A stretch of DNA of 5,184 nt from an uncultured Lachnospiraceae bacterium (GTDB taxonomy: Bacteria > Bacillota > Clostridia > Lachnospirales > Lachnospiraceae), in the NCBI GenBank assembly GCA_946538445.1, contig CAMNGO010000156.1, positions 1 to 5,184 on the forward strand, in the 5' to 3' direction. Shown here in pieces: positions 1 to 5,184 of the stretch (within the stretch, counting starts at the first letter, position 1; every line of letters starts with the position of its first letter). The notes beneath the pieces were generated by a model. That model saw nothing but the letters and a program-made list of their open reading frames with translations. It made no database searches and had not been told where the DNA came from. Position numbers and translations under genes: made by a program.

Positions 1-368
1 CCGTATACGATCTGAAGGAACAGCTCGCGCATAGCGGTATTGATGGCGTCACATACCAAATCGGTATTCAGCGCTTCCAGAAGGGTCTTGCCCGGAAGGA
101 TCTCACTGGCCATAGCGGCAGAATGAGTCATACCGGAACAACCGATGGTCTCCACCAACGCTTCCTGGATAATACCATCTTTGACATTAAGACTGAGCTT
201 GCAGCCACCCTGCTGCGGAGCACACCAGCCAATACCATGAGTATATCCGGAGATATCTTTAATTTCTTTTGCCTGTACCCATTTGCCCTCTTCAGGTATC
301 GGTGCAGGACCATGATTCGGGCCTTTTGCGACACAAATCATGTCTTCCACTTCTTTCGTAAATTGCAT
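1..368 (-). CDS. NifU/IscU-like iron-sulfur cluster assembly scaffold protein (3' end outside window)
   Basis: The frame is open for 122 codons from ATG at 368 to the window edge, so the C-terminus is missing. A strong ribosome binding site (AGGGGAGGT, 378-386) lies 9 bases before the ATG; a second ATG at 375 is out of frame. The core IGCSGMTHSAAMASEI (about residues 75-90) followed by GKTLLEAL resembles the NifU_N/IscU region around the second cluster-ligand cysteine. Cysteines are seen at 12, 49, 56, 77 and 106. The canonical IscU CGD motif is not evident; WCAPQQGGCKLSL (48-60) occupies that region, so this is a divergent branch. From memory, this form occurs in Lachnospiraceae and is often annotated as an Fe-S scaffold next to a GGGtGRT-motif protein; that neighbour would lie left of the window. 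It probably acts in the cytoplasm. It has its own promoter, so it need not belong to the upstream sugar operon. The family call is fairly secure; an actual scaffold role is inferred. Confidence 0.85.
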   Translation of the reverse strand, partial: MQFTKEVEDMICVAKGPNHGPAPIPEEGKWVQAKEIKDISGYTHGIGWCAPQQGGCKLSLNVKDGIIQEALVETIGCSGMTHSAAMASEILPGKTLLEALNTDLVCDAINTAMRELFLQIVY

Positions 369-395
369 ACGACATTTACCTCCCCTAAGTTAATT

Positions 396-411
396 TTGCA
401 CTTGTGCAAGT
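396..411. promoter_or_regulatory. Overlapping palindromes at the predicted transcription start of the Fe-S scaffold gene (possible operator)
   Basis: TTGCACTTGTGCAA (396-409) is two perfect 6-base arms around TT. Overlapping it, ACTTGTGCAAGT (400-411) is two perfect 5-base arms around TG. The element starts about 7 bases downstream of the -10 box, at the expected transcription start, which is a classic place for a repressor to block initiation. The regulator is unknown. Control by a redox or Fe-S sensing factor would fit the gene but is a guess. A small RNA hairpin in the 5' leader is an alternative, but no T-tract follows it. Confidence 0.5.
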
Positions 412-417
412 TACTTT

Positions 418-446
418 ATTCTACCATAACAAGGCTTTATTTACAA
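418..446 (-). promoter_or_regulatory. Sigma-A-type promoter of the Fe-S scaffold gene
   Basis: Read on the minus strand, the -35 box is TTGTAA (441-446) and the -10 box is TAGAAT (418-423), separated by exactly 17 bases. A TG one base upstream of the -10 box gives an extended -10. The predicted start is near 411. The -35 box directly abuts the TAG stop codon of the upstream gene (447-449). Identified by consensus match only. Confidence 0.7.
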
Positions 447-1880
447 CTATTTTATACCTGCCAGGCGTACGCATTCATAGGCTCCGTTATAATCTCCCTG
501 AGCCTTCAGAGTATCGATTCTGCGGCAAATATGGCTGTAGAGTTCCGGGTCGGAGATCAGCCTGTCGATCATGGCATTTACCGACCTGGCGGTGGGACAT
601 TCAAAGGTCCCGTCCCCCAGTTCCTGGGAGTTGATGGCACCGTAGACTTCGTGGCCTCCGATGTGCTTCATAAATATTTTGGGGATCGGATAGTATGCCA
701 GTTCTGATGGTTTGGTTATCAGGATATCACACTCCGGCATCAGCAAGTTGGTGGCATATACTGCCTTAAAGATGTCTTTGTCACAGATTGCGGTGATTCC
801 CGAGGCATCCTTATGTCTCAGGGAGCTGACGTAATCTTTTAACCTGTCATAGTTATTGAAAAACTTGCGGACTTTCAGATTGCCAAGGGTTTTCTTCATT
901 TTGGCGTAAACATCTTCATGGTCGCCGAAGTTGATAAAGACAGCTGCTTTCCTCTTTTTCACATAAGGAATCAGATGTCTGACCATAGCCAGGAACTGAT
1001 CAAATCCGGCTCCCGCCCCGCCTACAGTGAGAAGAAACCTCATGGGGCCTTCTCCTTCGGCTCTGGCAATCCTTCTGCGATTATCCTCCTCCAGATCGCA
1101 GAGAAGTTCATGATCCACAAATCTTCCCACCATCTTAAGGTCCTTCTCCGGGATCCCCTTGAGAGGCTTCTTGGAGAAACCATTCATCATCTTATATCCA
1201 AGGTAGGCAAAAGGAGTCTGCACAGCATGGATGGCTCCCTCAGATAAGTGTAAAGCCATAGGCCAGTTATCCGGAATCGCATTCACCACATGGGTCATCC
1301 CGGCATGGACTGCCGCCTGGCTGGGCCACACATGGGTGGCGATATAAGGTACATCCTTGGGCAGGGAAGCCAGTATAGGAGCCAGGAGTTCGGCGTTCTT
1401 CTGATCAGTTGCATTGTATGTGATCTGCCGGAATCCTTCCCGGTTTAGCGGCTCCCAGAAAAAATAATTGAACAGCCTGGATTTCTGGGAGATCCGGGAT
1501 GCCAGGGAGTAGAGCTTATTCTGCTCCCGAATCATCTTGGATCCGGTGGTATCCAACCCTGCCAGATCAAGCCAATAAGGGGTGTAGCCTAAGGCTCTGG
1601 CACAGGAAGCCATGGCGATACTGATCCTGTAATGGCCGAAGCCCATCCGGATATTCCCCACCACCAGAGGATTATCGGTAAGGGGCATCTCTGTATCTGA
1701 CAAGACCAGTTTTTTTGCTCCGATAAAATCCAGGGCAGGGATGTCTTCCTGTGCGAACAGATAAGCAGCTCCTGAATCATCCCCGTATTTTCTGATGTAT
1801 TTTTCCTTAGAACGTTCCGCTTTTCTTATCGTCTTCTGATCAATTATATTACCGAAAATGGTCTTGGTTCTGTCTTTCAT
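447..1880 (-). CDS. GT-B-fold glycosyltransferase-like protein, MurG/MGDG-synthase-like, substrate unknown
   Basis: 477 residues, third gene of the sugar operon. ATG at 1880 is supported by GAAGGA (about 1889-1895), 8 bases upstream and inside the end of the GH36 gene, suggesting coupled translation. The layout suggests two Rossmann-like halves. The N-terminal half carries GNIRMGFGHYRISIAMA (75-91), like the glycine/histidine loop that opens MurG and diacylglycerol glycosyltransferases, then THVWPSQAAVHAG (182-194). The C-terminal half opens with FLLTVGGAGAG (282-292), typical of the second GT-B domain, and has DILITKPSELAYYPIP (385-400), resembling the family's D-x-x-x-x-K-P donor-site region, then HIGGHEVYGAINSQELGDGT (406-425). 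There is no signal peptide or membrane segment; the N-terminal 35 residues are very charged. I do not recognise a characterised homologue. By position it should act on the sugar handled by the transporter and hydrolase, as a transferase or perhaps a phosphorylase/epimerase-like GT-B enzyme. The fold assignment is motif-based, and the reaction is unknown. Confidence 0.7.
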   Translation of the reverse strand: MKDRTKTIFGNIIDQKTIRKAERSKEKYIRKYGDDSGAAYLFAQEDIPALDFIGAKKLVLSDTEMPLTDNPLVVGNIRMGFGHYRISIAMASCARALGYTPYWLDLAGLDTTGSKMIREQNKLYSLASRISQKSRLFNYFFWEPLNREGFRQITYNATDQKNAELLAPILASLPKDVPYIATHVWPSQAAVHAGMTHVVNAIPDNWPMALHLSEGAIHAVQTPFAYLGYKMMNGFSKKPLKGIPEKDLKMVGRFVDHELLCDLEEDNRRRIARAEGEGPMRFLLTVGGAGAGFDQFLAMVRHLIPYVKKRKAAVFINFGDHEDVYAKMKKTLGNLKVRKFFNNYDRLKDYVSSLRHKDASGITAICDKDIFKAVYATNLLMPECDILITKPSELAYYPIPKIFMKHIGGHEVYGAINSQELGDGTFECPTARSVNAMIDRLISDPELYSHICRRIDTLKAQGDYNGAYECVRLAGIK

Positions 1881-1885
1881 ATCCT

Positions 1886-3502
1886 TTATCCTTCTCTTTC
1901 TTCTGTCACACCCCTGGCAGGATCATAGATCATATGATATCTCTTTCCTTTCCGTTCATAGATAATCTGAATGATCTTGCCTTTGCGGCGATATCTAATA
2001 ACACGTCCTTCATAAAACAGCTGTAAGGCTTCGTCAAGCAGCTTATTTTTCCGGCTGTCGTAAGTTCTGATATCATCTGAAGTCATAAGCAATGAGCCAA
2101 AGAGGGCATTGATTTTCGTCAGGCTTTCTCTCTGCCTCTCTGTCAGTTGGATATTCTCATCCCTCAACAAAAAAACATCCGGATCATTCAAAAACATATG
2201 ACCATCCAGAAAACTTCTGAATATGGTATTCTGTATCGTCACTTTTGTGGAGATACGCTCCGGATGGAAGATCCTCATGTAAGGCAGATCGTCAAAACGA
2301 AGGGACACATCCGGTCCGATCCGGCAGAAATCAAACCGTTCAAAGGCATTGGACAAGGTAGCACCACAGCCTAAGATCAGCCGGTCACCTAATTCTTCCC
2401 GGAGCAGACCATAGGCATAATCCGCAGTCTCCGCATGGGTTCTGCCGTGTAACCGCCTTAAATTGACGGCATAGAGAAAATCCAGTTTAAAGAAGTCAAA
2501 ACCCAGTTTCACATAATAACGTAAAACCTTACGGATATAGTCAACCACCTGTGGATTGTTGATATCCAATACCGCATGACTGCTCCAGTTGCAGCCGGAG
2601 TAGATAAAGTCATCATTTTTGTCATGAGCAATCCAGTCAGGATGCTCCCTCATCAATCTCGAGTCATTTTCCGCCACAAAAGGAGACAGCCATATTCCGG
2701 CCATCATTCCTTTCCGGTGAATCCGGTCTACCAGAGGTTCCAGCCCCCCGGGGAATTTTACCGGATCAATATCCAGCCAGTCCCCCACAAAGGTCTCGAA
2801 ACCGTCATCAATCTGGAAGAGATCAAACCTCTCATCCGCCTCATCCAGAGCTTTCAGGATGAGGTCTTCATTGATATCCTGATAGTGGTTGTACCAGGAA
2901 GTATAACCAAACAGTTTTTTACGGCAACGGGGAGTATACTCTGACCGGTAATCCTCACCGTCATCTGACAAGATATAATCAAATACGGTAAATGACTCCC
3001 CTTTCCTGAGCAGTCGATGAGATACATCACTATGTAATATGATCAAATCCTGCTCCCTGATAAACTGAATAAGCAGGTAGGCGTTCTTATGATTGAAGCT
3101 ACCGATAAACAGGGGGTCTGACCCCCCTATATAAGAAAAATCAAAACCCAGTATATAGCTTTTATCCAAAGCCCAGAAGGCCTGGGCGCCATAGGAGCGG
3201 AAATGGTATCTGTTTTCGACCACTGCAGGAGTTCTTCTAAGGTCATTCAGGTTTTCCTCCCGGGAAAATTCTCTGGTCTCCGTCCAGGACTGATAACCGT
3301 TAGCCATAATCAGATCATCCGGATCAAAGGATCTCGGCAGAGAAATGGAAGCCTCATAAAGGCGCATCTGTCTGAGTGCAGTGACAGTAATCTTTTTTCT
3401 TTTCCCTATATGCGTTTCCTCAATAAGGATATTGTCATCACTGGAGGAAGTCTCCGTCACCTGACCGCTTATCCTGTATCGCAATAACAAATCTGTCATC
3501 AT
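1886..3502 (-). CDS. GH36-family alpha-galactosidase-like glycoside hydrolase, cytoplasmic
   Basis: 538 residues; expected to hydrolyse terminal alpha-linked galactose or a related sugar. An N-terminal beta-sandwich-like region carries ANGYQSWTETREF (67-79), seen in compact GH36 enzymes. The barrel follows from about 195: GYTSWYNHYQD (199-209), LFQIDDGF (228-235), GDWLDIDPVKFPGGL (240-254), GIWLSPF (269-275) and HPDWI (287-291). FDFFKLDF (335-342) places the probable nucleophile at Asp341. CRIGPDVS (393-400) places the probable acid/base at Asp398, and LNDPDVFLLR (438-447) is also family-typical. Trp203, Asp232/Asp233, Lys339 and Arg394 match the sugar-binding positions I recall for Thermotoga maritima GalA. 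The length is near that of the compact T. maritima type (about 550), not the 700-plus-residue tetrameric type. No signal peptide is seen, so the substrate must be imported, presumably by the symporter 4 bases upstream. ATG 3502 is chosen because GAGAGGA (3514-3520) is 11 bases away; ATG 3499 is the alternative. Family is secure; exact substrate is not. Confidence 0.9.
   Translation of the reverse strand: MMTDLLLRYRISGQVTETSSSDDNILIEETHIGKRKKITVTALRQMRLYEASISLPRSFDPDDLIMANGYQSWTETREFSREENLNDLRRTPAVVENRYHFRSYGAQAFWALDKSYILGFDFSYIGGSDPLFIGSFNHKNAYLLIQFIREQDLIILHSDVSHRLLRKGESFTVFDYILSDDGEDYRSEYTPRCRKKLFGYTSWYNHYQDINEDLILKALDEADERFDLFQIDDGFETFVGDWLDIDPVKFPGGLEPLVDRIHRKGMMAGIWLSPFVAENDSRLMREHPDWIAHDKNDDFIYSGCNWSSHAVLDINNPQVVDYIRKVLRYYVKLGFDFFKLDFLYAVNLRRLHGRTHAETADYAYGLLREELGDRLILGCGATLSNAFERFDFCRIGPDVSLRFDDLPYMRIFHPERISTKVTIQNTIFRSFLDGHMFLNDPDVFLLRDENIQLTERQRESLTKINALFGSLLMTSDDIRTYDSRKNKLLDEALQLFYEGRVIRYRRKGKIIQIIYERKGKRYHMIYDPARGVTEEREG
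3112..3126. repeat. GC-rich hairpin inside the GH36 gene
   Basis: GGGGGT (3112-3117) and ACCCCC (3121-3126) form a perfect 6-base stem around a 3-base loop, extendable by a G-T wobble in the mRNA. It encodes GGSDP of the GH36 protein. No T-tract follows in the coding direction, so it is not a terminator. Confidence 0.5.
3171..3187. repeat. Second GC-rich hairpin inside the GH36 gene
   Basis: GCCCAG (3171-3176) and CTGGGC (3182-3187) form a perfect 6-base stem with a 5-base loop, 45 bases from the hairpin at 3112-3126. It encodes part of AQAFWALD. It may be chance, driven by codon constraint. Confidence 0.4.
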
Positions 3503-3506
3503 CCGC

Positions 3507-4925
3507 TCATACTTCCTCTCTCACCGTATCTTCTTCCTCAGTATGGGCTGTTTCAATTATGCCCATAACTGTCTTCTCATCATAGAAGAGGATAACTGCC
3601 ATGGCAATCAGGCAGAGGATCAGAGCAATGATCAGGCTGATCCGGTAACCGGTACCGGTGTTGCGGATGATCTGCTCTCCGGCAGAGTTGGTCTCGGTAT
3701 ACTGTCCGATGACCGCCAGTGAGGTGAAGATGATCATGGCGATGGACTGCCCCAGCTTAAAGGCAAAGGTCCTCGCTGCGTAAAACATGGCATCCCGGTT
3801 TTCTCCGGTCTGGATGCAGTCGCTTTCCGCAATGTCCGCAACGATGGCCTGGGGAATCACCCCCAGGATGGACAAAGGAACACCCACCAGCACACAGATG
3901 ATAAACCCATAAATCTGGTTGGGGATAAAACTGATCTTGCCGGCAAAGGCGGAAACCAAAAAGGCAAAACCAAAGAGTCCGAACCCTCTGACCAGCAATT
4001 TCTTCTTACCGTACTTTCTGGACAGCACATTTACCACCGGATAACAGATAAATGTGACAAAGGTCATGAAAATGAACAGGATCATATAGTTGTCTAATTT
4101 GAGAAGTACTTCTACATAGTAGATAAATCCCGTATTGAATATAGTGATACCGATCCAGTAGATGATGTCTGACAGGACGAAAACCCGGAAATGTCCGTTG
4201 CGGAAAGTCTTGCTCAGTGATTTAAATGCATTCTCTTTCACAGGAGGAGTATTGTCATATTCTTTCTCCTTGATCAGAAAAGCAGGCAGGATCATGCAGA
4301 GGAAGGCAAACACTGCCAATACCGCCAATGTCAGTCTGGCGCAAAAATAGTAATCCCAGCCGGTGGCAGCGTAAACCGCCTCCCAGATCATCTTGCCGGA
4401 AAAAGCGATACCGGTACCCACGATGTAAGTCAGGGAAATGTAAGTGGAGATATCCATACGGTCCTTCTGATTCCGCCCCAGCACAGGAATCAAAGCGTTG
4501 TAAGGGGTACAATAGGCTGTCATGAAAATATAGAACAAAATCATGGTAGCCGCCAGCCAGATGATATTGACAACAGACACTCCCCTGACGGGACAGCAGA
4601 AAATCAGAACTGTCACCAGGGCAAAGGGAAAAGCAGAGTATCTCATGAAAGGAATTCTCTTTCCAAGCTTGCTGCTGCAATTATCCGACAGGCTGGCAAT
4701 CCAGGGATCTGTCACCGCATCAACCAGACGGCCGCAGGCCGTTATGATTCCAATTACCGTGAGGCCTAGAAAAGTAGCGCTGGTCACGAAGGTAATCACA
4801 CCCTCCCCTGTGGAGTCAGGCAGATAAAAGTTGACCAGCAGATTGGCGATGATTCCGGACAGGATGGACCAGCCAAGCTGTCCTACAGCGAATATCCATT
4901 TAATTCTTCCGGGTACATTTTTCAT
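3507..4925 (-). CDS. GPH-family (MelB-like) glycoside:cation symporter, MFS fold
   Basis: 472 residues with about 12 hydrophobic segments (roughly 10-33, 46-64, 97-112, 118-139, 160-178, 196-218, 246-268, 278-300, 310-328, 335-356, 385-406, 428-448), a charged central loop (219-245) and an acidic tail. It should import a glycoside with a cation across the cytoplasmic membrane. The GPH signature RLVDAVTDPWIASLSD (66-81) then GKRIPF (88-93) keeps two acidic residues, Asp69 and Asp73, matching the cation-site pair Asp55/Asp59 of E. coli MelB. IVADIAESDCIQTGENRDAM (361-380) matches the C-terminal family motif. The MelB sugar-site acids look absent: Asp124 aligns with Cys139 (YCTPYNALIP), and the helix-1 Asp19 region reads VGQLGWS. 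The substrate is therefore probably not bound as melibiose is. It is the first operon gene, with AGGAGA (4935-4940) 9 bases before ATG 4925. It ends 4 bases before the hydrolase start, which fits a shared substrate. Family secure, substrate unknown. Confidence 0.9.
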   Translation of the reverse strand: MKNVPGRIKWIFAVGQLGWSILSGIIANLLVNFYLPDSTGEGVITFVTSATFLGLTVIGIITACGRLVDAVTDPWIASLSDNCSSKLGKRIPFMRYSAFPFALVTVLIFCCPVRGVSVVNIIWLAATMILFYIFMTAYCTPYNALIPVLGRNQKDRMDISTYISLTYIVGTGIAFSGKMIWEAVYAATGWDYYFCARLTLAVLAVFAFLCMILPAFLIKEKEYDNTPPVKENAFKSLSKTFRNGHFRVFVLSDIIYWIGITIFNTGFIYYVEVLLKLDNYMILFIFMTFVTFICYPVVNVLSRKYGKKKLLVRGFGLFGFAFLVSAFAGKISFIPNQIYGFIICVLVGVPLSILGVIPQAIVADIAESDCIQTGENRDAMFYAARTFAFKLGQSIAMIIFTSLAVIGQYTETNSAGEQIIRNTGTGYRISLIIALILCLIAMAVILFYDEKTVMGIIETAHTEEEDTVREEV

Positions 4926-4967
4926 AAGAATTGTTCTCCTATTTTAAAAATATTGTTATTTTGTATC

Positions 4968-4996
4968 AGTATATCTCAAATATATTTTTATAGCAA
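4968..4996 (-). promoter_or_regulatory. Sigma-A-type promoter of the transporter-GH36-GT operon
   Basis: On the minus strand the -35 box is TTGCTA (4991-4996) and the -10 box TATACT (4968-4973), with a 17-base spacer. The predicted start near 4961 gives an AT-rich leader of about 35 bases before ATG 4925. The -35 box begins 2 bases beyond the T-tract of the preceding terminator. I see no CcpA-type cre site and no convincing operator; TATTTTAAAAATA (4940-4952) is symmetric but is simple AT-rich sequence. Confidence 0.7.
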
Positions 4997-4998
4997 TC

Positions 4999-5021
4999 AA
5001 AAAGGCACCCAAAAGGGTGCC
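4999..5021 (-). terminator. Rho-independent terminator after the ICMT-like remnant
   Basis: GGCACCC (5004-5010) and GGGTGCC (5015-5021) form a perfect 7-base stem with a 4-base loop. On the minus strand a TTTTT run (4999-5003) follows immediately. The stem starts 9 bases after the stop codon of the remnant. On the plus strand a weaker T-run (5026-5030) sits 4 bases past the stem, so some bidirectional activity is possible. It insulates the sugar operon from upstream transcription. Confidence 0.88.
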
Positions 5022-5030
5022 GGAATTTTT

Positions 5031-5159
5031 CTATAACATGATAACAAATGAGAAGGGGGAACCCAGGATCAAGGGCATGGCCAGAAACAGCAGGATGCCC
5101 ACCAACAACAATCCCGATATAAACTTGGTCAAAGCCTGGGTGAATAGTTTCTTGTCCAT
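5031..5159 (-). pseudogene. Remnant of an isoprenylcysteine carboxyl methyltransferase (ICMT) family gene, internally deleted
   Basis: A 42-codon reading frame from ATG 5159 to TAG at 5031-5033. A GAGG box sits 6 bases upstream; an in-frame ATG at 5171 with its own AGGA is an alternative start. The protein begins MDKKLFTQALTKFISG, which resembles the N-terminus I recall for Firmicute ICMT-like membrane methyltransferases of roughly 200 residues. Residues 23-40 (LLFLAMPLILGSPFSFVI) instead resemble a segment near the C-terminus of the same family, usually of the form LLFLxMPLVLGS. The middle of the enzyme, including the methyl-donor site region with its RHPxY motif, and the last 35 or so residues are absent, so it cannot be a functional methyltransferase. 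One hydrophobic segment (about 13-32) remains. It could still be made as a small membrane peptide, since start signals and terminator are intact. The family match is from memory. Confidence 0.6.
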
Positions 5160-5184
5160 GTCAAACCTCATTTTTTCATCCTGA

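Noticed and set aside
128..334. Minus-strand 68-codon frame inside the Fe-S scaffold gene
   Set aside because: It is a different frame of the same DNA; the frame starting at 368 has a strong ribosome binding site and clear NifU-like motifs.
123..707. Plus-strand open frame of 194 codons
   Set aside because: It lies antisense across the Fe-S scaffold gene and the 3' part of the GT-B gene, both strongly supported, and its translation shows no recognisable domain.
3112..3126. GC hairpin in the GH36 gene as an internal terminator
   Set aside because: There is no T-tract after the stem on the minus strand, and on the plus strand the stem is followed by TATATAAGAAAAA, not T's.
1886..3502. GH31 alpha-glucosidase/xylosidase as the identity of the hydrolase
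   Set aside because: The IDDGF, GDW...KFPGGL and FKLDF motifs and the compact N-terminal NGYQSW motif fit GH36 better than GH31.
4255..4680. Minus-strand 141-codon frame inside the transporter gene
   Set aside because: It overlaps the well-supported symporter in another frame and its composition has no family signature.
4940..4952. Symmetric TATTTTAAAAATA in the operon leader as an operator
   Set aside because: It is made only of A/T runs, expected by chance in this leader, and matches no known regulator site.
1..5184. CRISPR array, tRNA/rRNA genes, insertion sequences or attachment sites
   Set aside because: No spaced direct repeats, no tRNA-like cloverleaf, no transposase frame and no terminal inverted repeats were seen on either strand.

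Overview
The window looks like chromosomal DNA of an anaerobic Firmicute, most likely a gut Lachnospiraceae/Clostridia relative. The grounds are consensus sigma-A promoters, strong AGGAG-type ribosome binding sites, moderate GC, and a NifU-like scaffold protein of a form I associate with Lachnospiraceae. This placement is inference from gene content, not from a marker gene. Every gene I can support lies on the minus strand, so transcription runs from high to low coordinates.

Layout in transcription order: (1) 5031-5159 is a 42-codon remnant that looks like an isoprenylcysteine carboxyl methyltransferase (ICMT) family gene with its middle and C-terminus deleted. A clean rho-independent terminator (4999-5021) follows it. 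(2) A promoter at 4968-4996, abutting that terminator, drives a tight three-gene operon. The operon encodes a GPH-family (MelB-like) sugar/cation symporter (3507-4925), a cytoplasmic GH36 alpha-galactosidase-like hydrolase (1886-3502) and an unassigned GT-B-fold glycosyltransferase-like protein (447-1880). The intergenic gaps are only 4 and 5 bases. (3) After a 78-base gap with no visible terminator but a good promoter and an overlapping palindrome, a NifU/IscU-like iron-sulfur scaffold gene begins at 368 and runs off the left edge of the window.

How the genes may work together: the symporter should import a glycoside, and the GH36 enzyme, which has no signal peptide, should cleave a terminal alpha-galactosyl-type residue in the cytoplasm. 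The puzzle is the third gene, a glycosyltransferase-like protein with no membrane segment inside what otherwise reads as a catabolic operon. That combination is the best candidate here for an undescribed system. No regulator, kinase or galactose-utilisation gene of the pathway is inside the window. The Fe-S scaffold gene appears to be a separate unit, although readthrough from the sugar operon is possible.
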